A stretch of DNA of 34,403 nt from Holosporaceae bacterium 'Namur' (GCA_014116815.1 JACGYV010000016.1:1-34403), one strand, 5' to 3'; numbered from the stretch's first letter, positions 18,613-27,723 are shown. Notes: a model not told the origin generated them from the letters alone. Numbers and translations: made by a program.

Positions 18613-18699
18613 GCCCGGATGGCGGAATCGGTAGACGCGCTAGTTTCAGGTACTAGTAGCTTTATAGCTGTGGAAGTTCAAGTCTTCTTTCGGGCACCA
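18613..18699 (+). tRNA. tRNA-Leu (anticodon CAG)
   Basis: An 87-base cloverleaf can be folded by eye. The acceptor stem GCCCGGA pairs with TTCGGGC (one G-U pair). The anticodon stem CTAGT/ACTAG encloses the loop TTCAGGT, giving anticodon CAG, which reads CTG. There is a long variable arm (AGC...GCT) typical of class II tRNAs and a T-loop TTCAAGT. The 3' ACCA is encoded. A T-rich run (18700-18710) follows and may serve as terminator. Confidence 0.95.
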
Positions 18700-18731
18700 T
18701 TTTTTATTTTGCGCAAGAGGTATAAATTAAA

Positions 18732-19619
18732 GTGAAAAAAGTCAGAAAAGCAGTATTTCCGGTCGGAGGACTCGGTACAAGGTTTTTGCCTGCAACAAAA
18801 TCTTTACCCAAAGAAATGCTCCCCATTGCCAGTAAACCTTTAATTCAACATGCCTTCGAAGAAGCGGTTAATGCGGGAATTGAAGAATTTATCTTTATCA
18901 CGGGACGTAATAAGAGCGCAATTAATAATCATTTTGATAATGTTTTTGAACTGGAACAAGCATTATCAGAAAAAGAGAAGGCAGAAGCGCTATGTTTAAC
19001 CAGAGATTGGTTACCACCCCCGGGAAATATTATTTTTATTAGGCAGCAACAGCCGCTAGGGTTAGGTCATGCCGTTTGGTGCGCGCGCAACTTAATTCAG
19101 GATGAACCGTTTGCTGTTCTACTTGCCGATGAATTATTTATAACCCCTAACTCGAAAGGTTTGTTAGCTGAGATGGTTGAGCAATATAATCAAACTCAAG
19201 CCAATCTTGTTGCCGTATCTGAAATCCTGCTCAATGAAACCCATAAATACGGAATTATAAAAACAAGAAATAATTTTTCCGAGAGGGTATTAAAAATTGA
19301 AGATATGGTGGAAAAACCTAAACCTGAAAATGCTCCCTCGAATATTTCAATAATCGGCAGGTATATATTAGATTCAACTATTTTTGATTATCTGGAAAAA
19401 ACTCCGAAAGGCAGCGGTGGTGAGATACAACTTACCGATGCAATGAAATTAATGCTTCAAAATCAAGAGTTTTGGGGGTATAACCTACAAGGTAAGAGGT
19501 TAGATTGCGGAGTACCGATGGGTTTCTTTGAAGCAAATATAGAATTAGCTTTAAATAATCCGGAATCCAAACAGCAAGCAACTGAAATAATCAAAAAAAT
19601 TGCAAGCCGAATAGAATGA
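18732..19619 (+). CDS. galU: UTP-glucose-1-phosphate uridylyltransferase
   Basis: GalU makes UDP-glucose from UTP and glucose 1-phosphate, a precursor for surface polysaccharides and glucosylated lipids. The 295-residue length is typical. The N-terminal nucleotide-binding loop VGGLGTRFLPATKSLPKEMLP (residues 11-31) is intact. Also present are QQQPLGLGHAVWCAR, LLADELF (metal-binding Asp), the VEKP motif in EDMVEKPKP, and GGEIQLTDAM before the C-terminal helices. The start is GTG at 18732, with an AGAGG ribosome site about 12 bases upstream; no in-frame ATG fits the conserved N-terminus. The gene directly follows tRNA-Leu and overlaps or abuts uvrD. Confidence 0.95.
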   Translation: MKKVRKAVFPVGGLGTRFLPATKSLPKEMLPIASKPLIQHAFEEAVNAGIEEFIFITGRNKSAINNHFDNVFELEQALSEKEKAEALCLTRDWLPPPGNIIFIRQQQPLGLGHAVWCARNLIQDEPFAVLLADELFITPNSKGLLAEMVEQYNQTQANLVAVSEILLNETHKYGIIKTRNNFSERVLKIEDMVEKPKPENAPSNISIIGRYILDSTIFDYLEKTPKGSGGEIQLTDAMKLMLQNQEFWGYNLQGKRLDCGVPMGFFEANIELALNNPESKQQATEIIKKIASRIE

Positions 19620-19636
19620 TATCCCAGGGAACTAAA

Positions 19637-21781
19637 ATGCAACATCTCGATAATCTTAATAAAGATCAATTCGAGGCAGTAACCACTATAGAAGGACCTC
19701 TTTTAGTTCTTGCCGGAGCCGGAACAGGTAAAACTAAGGTGCTTACCACTCGTATTTCACATATTTTAAATCTTAGAAATGCTTTCCCGAGTCAAATCTT
19801 AGCCGTAACTTTTACTAACAAGGCTGCAAAAGAGATGAAGCACCGAGTTGAGACCTTAAACGGTATTGCAGTTGAGGGTTTATGGCTAGGCACTTTTCAT
19901 GCAATCGCTGCAAAAGTTTTAAGAAGGCATGCTAAGGAAGTTGGATTGAATCAGGATTTTACCATCATTGATATGGATGATCAGCTACGCCTTATAAAAC
20001 AAATTTTCAATGACTTTAACATTGATACCGAAAAGCATTCTCCGAAATTATTTTTATACCAAATCGGTAGGCTCAAGGATAAAGCAATTACTCATAATAA
20101 AGTTTCCCATAATGATTCATATTTTTACGGCAGCAAAAGTTTAAGCGAGCTATATGCTGAATATCAAAATCGTCTCAAAAACTTAAATGCAGCAGATTTC
20201 GGTGATCTCTTATTATACAACATAGAACTTTTTAATAATAATCTTGAAATCTTATCGGAATACCAAAGAAAATTTAAATATATATTAGTTGACGAATATC
20301 AGGATACTAACGTCTCACAATATTTATGGCTTAGGTTACTTGCTCAGCAACACAATAATATTTGTTGTGTCGGAGATGATGATCAATCAATTTACGGTTG
20401 GCGGGGAGCGGAAATCACTAATATTCTGAAATTCGATAAGGATTTTCTCGGTGCAAAAGTTATAAGGCTGCAACAAAATTATAGATCGACTAATCATATA
20501 CTCGGTGCAGCAACCAAGTTGATTTCCTTTAACCGGGAAAGGCACGGTAAGATTCTCTGGACCGATCAGCAACACGGTGAAAAAATCAGGCTCAATTCTT
20601 TTTATGATGATAAGGAAGAAGCCAGATATATAGCAGATGAAATCGATTCATTAAAAAGATTCCATTCCTTACCCTATTCCGATATCGCAATTTTACTTAG
20701 AGCCGGTTACCAAACCAGAAGCTTTGAGGAAAGCCTAAATTACCAAAGAATACCTTATAGAATTATAGGCGGAATGAAATTCTACGAACGTGCTGAAATC
20801 AAGGATACGATCGCGTATATCAGAGCATTGGTAAACCCTAATGATAGCCTTGCTTTTGAGAGAATTATCAACACGCCTAAGCGCGGAATCGGTGCTGCAT
20901 CACTGCAAAACATACATATTTCGGCAAGAGAAAAAAACATATCCCTCTTTGCTGCGGTAAAAATGCTTTTAAATGTCGGGCAATTAAAAGGTAAGGCCGG
21001 GCAATCCTTAGCCGAACTTATGCAACAATTTGGTCGATGGACTGAAACATTAAAAACTTTATCTCATACCGAAACAGTTGATTTAATGCTCAATGAGTCC
21101 GGCTATATAGATATGTGGAAAACGGAAGCAACCGAAGAAGCGAGAGAAAGACTGGATAACGTTAGGGAGTTAATTAGAAGTTTAGAAGAATACAGTTCAT
21201 TAAGCGAATTCTTGGAGCATGTTAGTTTAGTAAGCGATTTAGATAGTATCGTCAACGAAAATGTAGTCAATATCATGACTATGCATGGAGCTAAAGGACT
21301 GGAATTTAAAGCGGTTTTCCTACCGGGCTGGGAAGAAGGGATTTTCCCAAGCAGCAGATCAATTGAAGAGAGCGGCCAGCTTGGTTTAGAAGAAGAAAGA
21401 AGGCTTGCATATGTCGGGATCACCAGATCAAAAGAAAAGCTCTACATTTCTTTTGCCAACAATCGCAGAATTTACGGTAACTATCAATATAACCAACCTT
21501 CAAGGTTTATTGATGAATTACCCAAAGAGCATTTTGAAATAATAAATAGCTTCGGAAGTTTAAAACCGCAATTTAAAAAGGAGGAAGCTTTTGATTGCTC
21601 CCTTCCCTCTTTCTTATCTTCAAGTGCTTCTAATTCTGATAGACTTAGACGAGGGCAAAGAGTTTTCCATAAAAAATTCGGTTACGGCATTATTCTTTCG
21701 ATCACTGATGACAACGCTCAAGTTGAATTTGAAAAAACCAGCACTAAAAAAGTGCTCTTGGATTATCTGGAAGTATCTTAA
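19637..21781 (+). CDS. uvrD: DNA helicase II (UvrD/PcrA family)
   Basis: UvrD is the superfamily 1A 3'-to-5' helicase that removes excised strands in nucleotide excision and mismatch repair. The protein shows the Q-motif region LNKDQFEAV, Walker A AGAGTGKT, TFTNKAAKEMKHRV, the GTFHAIAAKVLRRH segment, Walker B VDEYQDTN, GDDDQSIYGWRGAE, NYRS, TMHGAKGLEF and YVGITRSKEKLY. It ends in the Tudor-like FGYGIILSITDDNAQVEFE tail. Two starts are possible. ATG at 19616 overlaps the galU stop, while ATG at 19637 has an AGGGA ribosome site 7-11 bases upstream and gives 714 residues; I prefer the latter. Translation is probably coupled to galU. Confidence 0.96.
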   Translation: MQHLDNLNKDQFEAVTTIEGPLLVLAGAGTGKTKVLTTRISHILNLRNAFPSQILAVTFTNKAAKEMKHRVETLNGIAVEGLWLGTFHAIAAKVLRRHAKEVGLNQDFTIIDMDDQLRLIKQIFNDFNIDTEKHSPKLFLYQIGRLKDKAITHNKVSHNDSYFYGSKSLSELYAEYQNRLKNLNAADFGDLLLYNIELFNNNLEILSEYQRKFKYILVDEYQDTNVSQYLWLRLLAQQHNNICCVGDDDQSIYGWRGAEITNILKFDKDFLGAKVIRLQQNYRSTNHILGAATKLISFNRERHGKILWTDQQHGEKIRLNSFYDDKEEARYIADEIDSLKRFHSLPYSDIAILLRAGYQTRSFEESLNYQRIPYRIIGGMKFYERAEIKDTIAYIRALVNPNDSLAFERIINTPKRGIGAASLQNIHISAREKNISLFAAVKMLLNVGQLKGKAGQSLAELMQQFGRWTETLKTLSHTETVDLMLNESGYIDMWKTEATEEARERLDNVRELIRSLEEYSSLSEFLEHVSLVSDLDSIVNENVVNIMTMHGAKGLEFKAVFLPGWEEGIFPSSRSIEESGQLGLEEERRLAYVGITRSKEKLYISFANNRRIYGNYQYNQPSRFIDELPKEHFEIINSFGSLKPQFKKEEAFDCSLPSFLSSSASNSDRLRRGQRVFHKKFGYGIILSITDDNAQVEFEKTSTKKVLLDYLEVS

Positions 21782-21856
21782 GAGAGCTCTAAAGAACTTG
21801 AGAATTTATTATAAATAATTTATAACTTCCAGCTATTTGTAAGATAAGGAAATTAA

Positions 21857-22555
21857 ATGCATTTAACACCACCTAAGCATATAGCAATTATTATGGATGG
21901 TAACGGCAAATGGGCAAAAGCTAAATTACTGCCTAAAAATTTAGGGCATAAAAAGGGTGCGGAAGCAGCTGAAAAAATAATTAAAGCTTGCCGAAAAATG
22001 GGTGTGAAATATCTTACATTATATGCTTTTTCTTCCGAAAATTGGCAAAGACCCCCGGAAGAAGTTAAATACCTGATGGATTTACTAAAAGACTATTTAA
22101 TTAATAATATTTCCAAGTTTATAAAGGAAGGAATTAAAGTAAAATTTATCGGTGAGCGTACTAATCTTTCAACGGAAATCCAAGAGTTAATCTATAAGGC
22201 TGAAAAGGAATCAATGAACAACACTTTCACCTTAATCATCGCTTTAAGTTATGGAGGTAGGGATGAAATTAGGCAGGCTGCACTAAACTTTGCTCACTAT
22301 ATACAACAAGAAAACAAGAATACAAAAGAAGTAGCAAAAGAAGAATTTGATCAGTTTCTTTATACAAAGGATATACCCGATCCCGATCTTTTAATTAGAA
22401 CGGGAGGAGAATATAGAATCAGCAATTTTTTACTATGGCAGCTATCTTATTCGGAACTTTATTTTACTGATAAATTATGGCCTGATTTCGGTGAAAAAGA
22501 GCTAAGTGAGGCAATTAATGATTATAATAAGAGAACAAGAAGATATGGAAGATAA
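21857..22555 (+). CDS. uppS: Di-trans,poly-cis-undecaprenyl-diphosphate synthase (isoprenyl transferase)
   Basis: UppS is a cis-prenyltransferase that adds isopentenyl units to farnesyl diphosphate to make the undecaprenyl carrier used for peptidoglycan and surface glycans. The 232-residue protein has the catalytic motif HIAIIMDGNGKWA (D14), then LGHKKGAE, LYAFSSENWQRPPEEV, the YGGRDEI segment and the C-terminal DLLIRTGGEYRISNFLLWQ with YSELYF. AAGGAA precedes the ATG. It starts a run with cdsA and dxr in the order common in proteobacteria. Together with AmgK/MurU (29597-31346), it suggests that the organism builds some peptidoglycan. Confidence 0.96.
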   Translation: MHLTPPKHIAIIMDGNGKWAKAKLLPKNLGHKKGAEAAEKIIKACRKMGVKYLTLYAFSSENWQRPPEEVKYLMDLLKDYLINNISKFIKEGIKVKFIGERTNLSTEIQELIYKAEKESMNNTFTLIIALSYGGRDEIRQAALNFAHYIQQENKNTKEVAKEEFDQFLYTKDIPDPDLLIRTGGEYRISNFLLWQLSYSELYFTDKLWPDFGEKELSEAINDYNKRTRRYGR

Positions 22556-23228
22556 TAATATAAAAGAACGCTATATAAAGCAAAATTTATTGCCACGGAC
22601 TATATCAGCAGCAATACTTGCTCCGGTTATACTTTACCTGGTATATAAAGGGGGTTACTTATTTAATTCGCTAATTACCTTGCTTGCACTTTTGATGGGT
22701 ATGGAATGGGTGCATATCGTAAACTCTAATCCGCTTAGACAATATAAAAAGTTATGGTACCTACTAGGAATTTTTTATATAGCCCTTCCTTGCCTTTCAC
22801 TAATTTACTTAAGGCAACTTGACAACGGATTAAATATTATATTATGGCTATTGCTCACCGTCTGGGCTTCGGATATAGGTGCATATGTGTTCGGTATAGC
22901 AATCGGCGGAGCAAAATTAATGCCCCTAGTCAGCCCTTCTAAAACCTGGTCAGGCGCTTTAGGAGCAATTATTTTTTCATGCATAATCGGTGGCGCATAT
23001 ATTAAATTTTCAGGATTAAATATCCCCTCTTGGCTTCCGATGTGCTTTTTTCTTTCTATAGTAGCCCAAATCGGTGATTTAGCCGAATCAGGATTTAAAC
23101 GAGTTTTTAAAGTGAAAGATAGCGGCGCACTTATACCCGGGCATGGAGGAGTTTTAGACAGAATAGATAGCGTGGTCACCGCTTCGGTTTTTATCGCTGT
23201 ATATTATTTAGTTAACGGTAGTCTATAA
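22545..23228 (+). CDS. cdsA: Phosphatidate cytidylyltransferase (CDP-diglyceride synthase)
   Basis: CdsA makes CDP-diacylglycerol from phosphatidic acid and CTP, the common precursor of membrane phospholipids. The protein has several hydrophobic helices. The family signature is near the C-terminus: LVSPSKTWSGALGA, then GDLAESGFKRVFKVKDSGALIPGHGGVLDRIDS. I choose the ATG at 22545 (227 residues, 11-base overlap with uppS). The frame can start at GTG 22506 (240 residues), but that would overlap uppS by 50 bases. The stop and the dxr ATG share one base (TAATG). Confidence 0.95.
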   Translation: MEDNNIKERYIKQNLLPRTISAAILAPVILYLVYKGGYLFNSLITLLALLMGMEWVHIVNSNPLRQYKKLWYLLGIFYIALPCLSLIYLRQLDNGLNIILWLLLTVWASDIGAYVFGIAIGGAKLMPLVSPSKTWSGALGAIIFSCIIGGAYIKFSGLNIPSWLPMCFFLSIVAQIGDLAESGFKRVFKVKDSGALIPGHGGVLDRIDSVVTASVFIAVYYLVNGSL

Positions 23229-24373
23229 TGGATGTAAGGACAGTACAAATTCAAGGTTCAACCGGCTCTATCGGCACCCAAACTTTAAAAATCATAAAAG
23301 AGCATCCTGATAAATTTAAGGTAAAAACTCTTTCTGCAAGGTCTAATTCTAAATTGCTTGCTGAGCAGGCAGTGGAATTTGGAGTAGAAGACATAATTAT
23401 TGAAAATGAAAGTTTTTATAATGAATTAAAATCAAGCTTATCGGGCAAAAAAATTAATATCCATGCAGGAAGAGATGCTCTCATTGAGATGGCCGGTAAA
23501 CCATACGATGTTACTATTGCCGGGATAATGGGGGTTAATGCACTTGAACCTACTGTTGCGGCGATTAATGGCTCTAAAGTGATTGGCTTAGCAAATAAAG
23601 AAAGTATAATTTGCGCCTCGGAAATAATGCTTTCCGCTGCATATAAACATAGCACTCAAATTATACCGGTTGATTCCGAACATAGTGCAATTTTCCAATC
23701 ACTTGATTTATCCCAGAAAGATAAAGTAGCCGGCATAACTTTAACCGCTTCAGGGGGGCCCTTTAGAAATAAAACTTTAAAAGAGATGGAGAATGTTACT
23801 CCCGAAGAGGCGGTAAATCATCCGAATTGGAAGATGGGCGGTAAAATTTCGGTAGATTCCGCAACTCTTATGAATAAGGGTTTAGAACTTATTGAAGCTT
23901 GTAAGCTTTTCGATCTCCCTCCTTCTAAGGTAGAGATAATAATTCATCCTGAATCGATAATTCACGGGTTGGTAAATTATGATGACGGCTCAACTATAGC
24001 CCAACTTAGCCACCCCGATATGTGCGTTCCAATTTCTTATGCATTATTTTATCCCGAACGTTTAAATATTAAACATAAAGCTTTAAACTTAAGTGAGCTA
24101 AGTAAACTACATTTTGAAGCACCGGATTATATTAGGTTTCCTTTGCTTAAACTTGCGATAGATACAGCAAGCAAAAGCCAATCCGAAATTATTGCCTTAA
24201 ATGTTGCTAATGAAGTAGCGGTTAACGCTTTTCTGCAAGGCAAGATTAAATTTTTAGATATTTATCATATAGTTAATAACACCTTAGAAAAGTTTAACCC
24301 TATTAAATTAAATACACTTCAAGATACCTTGCAGCTTATTGAAGAGATTTATTTTAGTTTATCCCATTTATAA
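23228..24373 (+). CDS. dxr: 1-deoxy-D-xylulose 5-phosphate reductoisomerase
   Basis: Dxr catalyses the first committed step of the MEP isoprenoid pathway, using NADPH and a divalent metal, and so feeds UppS encoded upstream. The 381-residue protein has the NADPH-binding QIQGSTGSIGTQTL (G10-G16), LANKESIICAS, the metal-binding PVDSEHSAIFQSL, SGGPF, NHPNWKMGGKISVDSATLMNKGLELIEA and HPESIIHGLV. Its length is slightly short of the usual 390-400. The start overlaps the cdsA stop by one base, so the two are probably co-translated. Confidence 0.96.
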   Translation: MDVRTVQIQGSTGSIGTQTLKIIKEHPDKFKVKTLSARSNSKLLAEQAVEFGVEDIIIENESFYNELKSSLSGKKINIHAGRDALIEMAGKPYDVTIAGIMGVNALEPTVAAINGSKVIGLANKESIICASEIMLSAAYKHSTQIIPVDSEHSAIFQSLDLSQKDKVAGITLTASGGPFRNKTLKEMENVTPEEAVNHPNWKMGGKISVDSATLMNKGLELIEACKLFDLPPSKVEIIIHPESIIHGLVNYDDGSTIAQLSHPDMCVPISYALFYPERLNIKHKALNLSELSKLHFEAPDYIRFPLLKLAIDTASKSQSEIIALNVANEVAVNAFLQGKIKFLDIYHIVNNTLEKFNPIKLNTLQDTLQLIEEIYFSLSHL

Positions 24374-24378
24374 AAAAT

Positions 24379-24549
24379 TTAAACTTGGCAAAATCCTTCA
24401 TAACAATTTGATGCTTGATTGGATGATAATATATCATCAAAAGCTTCTTTAAAATCAGAGGGGCAATCATTACTATTATAATAATTTACTATATTTATAT
24501 CTATAACGTTTCTATCTACATACTGTTTAAATGTCAAATCAGGGGTTAT
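24379..24549 (-). pseudogene. Former C-terminal extension of the minus-strand kinase-like gene
   Basis: Immediately beyond the TAG stop (24550-24552) of the adjacent gene, the same frame stays open for 56 codons to a TAA at 24379-24381. It encodes a plausible protein tail (beginning ITPDLTFKQYVDRN, later CPSDFKEAFDDILSSNQ) with three cysteines. In DNA this AT-rich, an open stretch of that length is unlikely by chance. The simplest reading is a recent nonsense mutation in the upstream gene; stop-codon readthrough is an alternative. Confidence 0.6.
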
Positions 24550-25818
24550 CTAAGTTTTTATCTCTTGTAAAAGCTGCTTATTACAACCATCAATTGCAGC
24601 CTTTACTAAATTTCCCAAATCTATGTCAAAATCAATAATCTTCGTTAATGTTGCTAAAGATAAATTTAAGTTCTTAAAAATCCCGATTTTCTCTTCGCCC
24701 CAAAAACTCGATAATGAGGCTTCATTAACTATTCTTTGAACATCAATTGAATATTTATTTAATATATTTACACAATTTTTATCCGGATTCGCTACTTTAT
24801 CCGCATTTTGGTTGATATATTCCGTATAATTTTCATTAAAAAAAGTATCACTATCTTTCCATTTATAAGCATCCAGAGCGGTAGGAATGCAATCTTTGAT
24901 GTCCTTCATAGCCTCCAATCTAACTTTAAAAAAGTTAATTAAATCAGCTTCAAGTTTATTTACATTTGTATTTATAAGTTGCTTTGAAAGCTCTGAAGCG
25001 GAATAATAAATCTTCAATTCAGTTAAAACCTCATTAGTAATGCGCTCAAATGTAGATATAGATTCATTCGCAATAGTATCGAACGATTTAACCACATCTT
25101 CTTTTGCACAATATCTGAAGGTGTCTCTGTAAAATGATGATTGGAGATTAAATTGCTTAGGCGGATTAACTATGTTATTATAAAAATTGTGGTATTGATC
25201 TGCAGATTGGGTAAATGTTATGGCTGAATCACCGTCAATTTTCACTAAAGCAGCTGAATTACTTTCCTCAGAATCTTTAAATAATAATCCTAAGTTACCC
25301 CTATGCCTATCATAATCTCCTAAAAACTCAAGAATTGCAGAGCCAAGTTCAACATTTTGTAAGTTATACAAGGCATAGCATTTTGAATCGACAAATTTAT
25401 ATAAAGAAGTATTTGAGTAGCTATTACATTTAAAATCTTCTACTAAAACAGGAATTTTGCATGAGTCATAGATAAACCTTTCCATTTTGCCGCCAGGTAT
25501 GATATGGCTTTTATTAAGAGATTTAAGAAAATAATTTTCTGCATTATCCGTAAGCTTTACATAATTATGAAATAGTGGCAATTCTTCAGACAATATATAA
25601 ACCTTTTTTCCATCGGTAGCCAAGGAATCATAAGGAGCGTTCGCTTTGCCTAGGAAATGTTGCATTAATTTACTTTCAATTAATTGAGCTATGCTCATAA
25701 CAATATTACTTGATTCCTTAATATAATAAAATTCTCCATTCTTTTCATACTTATTAACTTCACGACGGCCATCAGTATTAGCAATAAGTTTAAAATGTTG
25801 TAAAAAGTTCTTATTCAT
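24550..25818 (-). CDS. Putative PI3/4-kinase-like protein, possible secreted effector
   Basis: I do not recognise a close family for this 422-residue protein, but it has the layout of a protein- or lipid-kinase fold. A possible ATP-binding Lys lies in FYYIKE (K34) and a helix Glu in AQLIESKLMQHFLG (E49). A catalytic-loop-like GDYDRHRGN (167-175) contains the PI3/4-kinase DRHxxN pattern, and a KIDGDSAIT segment (193-201) could supply the metal-binding Asp (D195 or D197). The C-terminal 200 residues are helical and Lys/Asn-rich with no motif I can name. There is no signal peptide. Rickettsial PI3-kinase effectors are known (Risk1 of Rickettsia typhi), so an effector role is a reasonable guess; a HipA-like kinase is the main alternative. 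The gene stands alone, convergent with dxr, and appears C-terminally shortened by a TAG. Confidence 0.6.
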   Translation of the reverse strand: MNKNFLQHFKLIANTDGRREVNKYEKNGEFYYIKESSNIVMSIAQLIESKLMQHFLGKANAPYDSLATDGKKVYILSEELPLFHNYVKLTDNAENYFLKSLNKSHIIPGGKMERFIYDSCKIPVLVEDFKCNSYSNTSLYKFVDSKCYALYNLQNVELGSAILEFLGDYDRHRGNLGLLFKDSEESNSAALVKIDGDSAITFTQSADQYHNFYNNIVNPPKQFNLQSSFYRDTFRYCAKEDVVKSFDTIANESISTFERITNEVLTELKIYYSASELSKQLINTNVNKLEADLINFFKVRLEAMKDIKDCIPTALDAYKWKDSDTFFNENYTEYINQNADKVANPDKNCVNILNKYSIDVQRIVNEASLSSFWGEEKIGIFKNLNLSLATLTKIIDFDIDLGNLVKAAIDGCNKQLLQEIKT

Positions 25819-26100
25819 ATTAAATTAATTAAATTATAGTTTTGTTTAGATATTATAGTGTTCTTAAGTTTAATGTCAAATATTTGCACTTTACACAATA
25901 TGAATTAAAAAATTAAAGTTAATTTTTGGTTTAACATATTTTTTTAGTTTTATATAAGTGCTTTATTAATATTATATATATCACATAACTAAATAAAAAA
26001 CCTTCTTAGCAATCAAGTATTTGATCTTTATTTTTAAAAAAAAATCATAAGATAATATTTATTTTTATAATAAAATAGATATTATTACTTGTGATAATGT

Positions 26101-26739
26101 ATGAAAATTTTATTTCAGAAACTAAAGATTATGGATATTAATGAAATAATTTTAGAAATTGAAAATTATATTTCCTCGATTCCCGGGATAAAGAATGGTT
26201 ATAAACCGATACTACAGTTAAGCCCTAAAGCGAAACTGCTTATAATCGGACAAGCTCCAGGGAGAAGAGCCCAAGAAAGCGGCATCCCCTGGAATGACCG
26301 CTCCGGTGACACTTTAAGATCTTGGCTCAACCTCTCAAGGGAAGATTTTTATAACAAGGATAAAATAGCAATTATGCCTATCGGCTTTTATTACACAGGC
26401 GTTGATAAGCATGGGGGAGATAACCCTCCCGATATAAATTGTGCAAAATTATGGCATCAGAGCTTAATTGATCAAATGCCTAATATTGAGCTCACCCTTT
26501 TAATCGGCTCTTATGCACAAAACTATTACTTAAAACGCAGAATTAAGAATACTATGAGCGATACTATACAAGCCTGGAAGGATTATCTTCCTGAATTTTT
26601 GGTTCTACCGCACCCAAGCTGGAGAAACAACGCATGGATTAAAAAAAATAAATGGTTTAATGAAGAATTACTTCCGGAGGCAAACAAGATAGTGGGTAAA
26701 GTACTCCCCCAAGAAGAAAAATTTATTATAAATTTATAG
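26101..26739 (+). CDS. Uracil-DNA glycosylase family protein
   Basis: The 212-residue protein has the uracil-DNA glycosylase fold pattern. The hydrophobic strand AKLLIIGQAPGRR (GQAPG at 50-54) is followed by GIPWNDRSGDTLRSWL, then IMPIGFYYTG, the strand LTLLIGSYAQ and a late LPHPSWRNN (HPS at 171-173). It resembles the small alphaproteobacterial branch annotated as uracil-DNA glycosylase family rather than the Ung family 1 enzyme. A base-excision repair activity on uracil is likely but not proven from motifs. An alternative start is the ATG at 26131 (202 residues), and neither has a strong ribosome site. It is separated by about 115 bases from the promoter and start of rpoH. Confidence 0.85.
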   Translation: MKILFQKLKIMDINEIILEIENYISSIPGIKNGYKPILQLSPKAKLLIIGQAPGRRAQESGIPWNDRSGDTLRSWLNLSREDFYNKDKIAIMPIGFYYTGVDKHGGDNPPDINCAKLWHQSLIDQMPNIELTLLIGSYAQNYYLKRRIKNTMSDTIQAWKDYLPEFLVLPHPSWRNNAWIKKNKWFNEELLPEANKIVGKVLPQEEKFIINL

Positions 26740-26761
26740 TGAAAGCTACTCTAAGCACCAC

Positions 26762-26790
26762 TTGCCATTCACTAATTTAAATGATATTAT
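26762..26790 (+). promoter_or_regulatory. Sigma-70-type promoter for the rpoH operon
   Basis: TTGCCA (26762-26767) and TATTAT (26785-26790) are separated by exactly 17 bases, each a 5-of-6 match to consensus. They lie about 67 bases before the rpoH ATG. This would give housekeeping-sigma transcription of rpoH and the overlapping genes behind it. Confidence 0.6.
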
Positions 26791-26856
26791 TTACACTAAT
26801 TCCGGATAAATAAAAAAACATTTGGAAAAGGGCACGTTTTTAAAGAGGTACATTTT

Positions 26857-27723
26857 ATGTCATTAATGGCTTTACCTATAATTCATTCCGATACCGGTTT
26901 ATCAAAGTATCTTCAGCAAATAGCCAAATTTCCTATTCTTAGTGAAAAAGAAGAATATGACCTTGCCGTTAAATGGCACGAATCACAGGATCTGGAAGCG
27001 GCTCATTTTCTCGTTACCAGCCATTTGAGACTTGTTGCTAAAATTGCAATTAAATTTAGCGGCTATGGCTTACCGGTTATTGATATTATATCGGAAGGCA
27101 ATTTAGGATTAATGCATGCAGTTAAAAAGTATAACCCTTATAATGGGAACCGATTTTCAACCTATGCGATTTGGTGGATAAAAGCTTATATACAAGATTA
27201 TGTGCTGAAATCCTGGAGCTTAGTTAAAATGGGTACTTCCGCCACCAAAAAAAAGCTATTTTACAACCTTAACAGAATCAAAAACAAACTAAGTCACTCA
27301 ACACAAGATAGAGATACCAATCAAGTTGATATAATTGCAAAAGAATTGAATGTTGACCGCAAAGATGTGATTGAGATGAACGGCATGATGAGCAATTCTA
27401 CAATTTCATTAAATAGACAAGCATATGAAGATGATGACGTAGAGCTTATCGAGATGTTGCCGGATTTATCACCTAATCAAGAAATTACTTTACTTGAAAA
27501 TGATGACTTAAGGCGTAAAAAAGCATTACTTACCAACGCAATGCAAAAGCTAACTCCTCGCGAGCAGGATATAATCGGGGCAAGAATGTTACAAGATAAG
27601 CCTGCGACTTTAGATGTGCTCAGCCAAAAATACGGTATATCCTGTGAAAGAATTCGACAAATTGAAGCAAAAGCTTTCGGAAAATTAAAATCAGGTGTTA
27701 TTCAAGGTCATGAAGCTTTATGA
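26857..27723 (+). CDS. rpoH: RNA polymerase heat-shock sigma factor RpoH (sigma-32)
   Basis: RpoH directs RNA polymerase to heat-shock promoters. The 288-residue protein shows region 2 (FLVTSHLRLVAKIAIKFSGYG, then DIISEGNLGLMHAVKKY and RFSTYAIWWIKAYIQDYVLKSW). An RpoH-box-like GTSATKKKLFYNLN (126-139) marks this as sigma-32 rather than RpoD. Region 4 has LTPREQDIIGARML and the helix-turn-helix LSQKYGISCERIRQIEAKAF. AAGAGG at 26843-26848 precedes the ATG by eight bases. Its stop overlaps the ubiG start (ATGA), which ties a regulator to metabolic genes in one transcript. Confidence 0.95.
   Translation: MSLMALPIIHSDTGLSKYLQQIAKFPILSEKEEYDLAVKWHESQDLEAAHFLVTSHLRLVAKIAIKFSGYGLPVIDIISEGNLGLMHAVKKYNPYNGNRFSTYAIWWIKAYIQDYVLKSWSLVKMGTSATKKKLFYNLNRIKNKLSHSTQDRDTNQVDIIAKELNVDRKDVIEMNGMMSNSTISLNRQAYEDDDVELIEMLPDLSPNQEITLLENDDLRRKKALLTNAMQKLTPREQDIIGARMLQDKPATLDVLSQKYGISCERIRQIEAKAFGKLKSGVIQGHEAL

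Noticed and set aside
24550..25818. Assigning the kinase-like protein firmly as HipA or a named PI3-kinase
   Set aside because: Only short motifs match; without a profile or structure comparison the family cannot be fixed.
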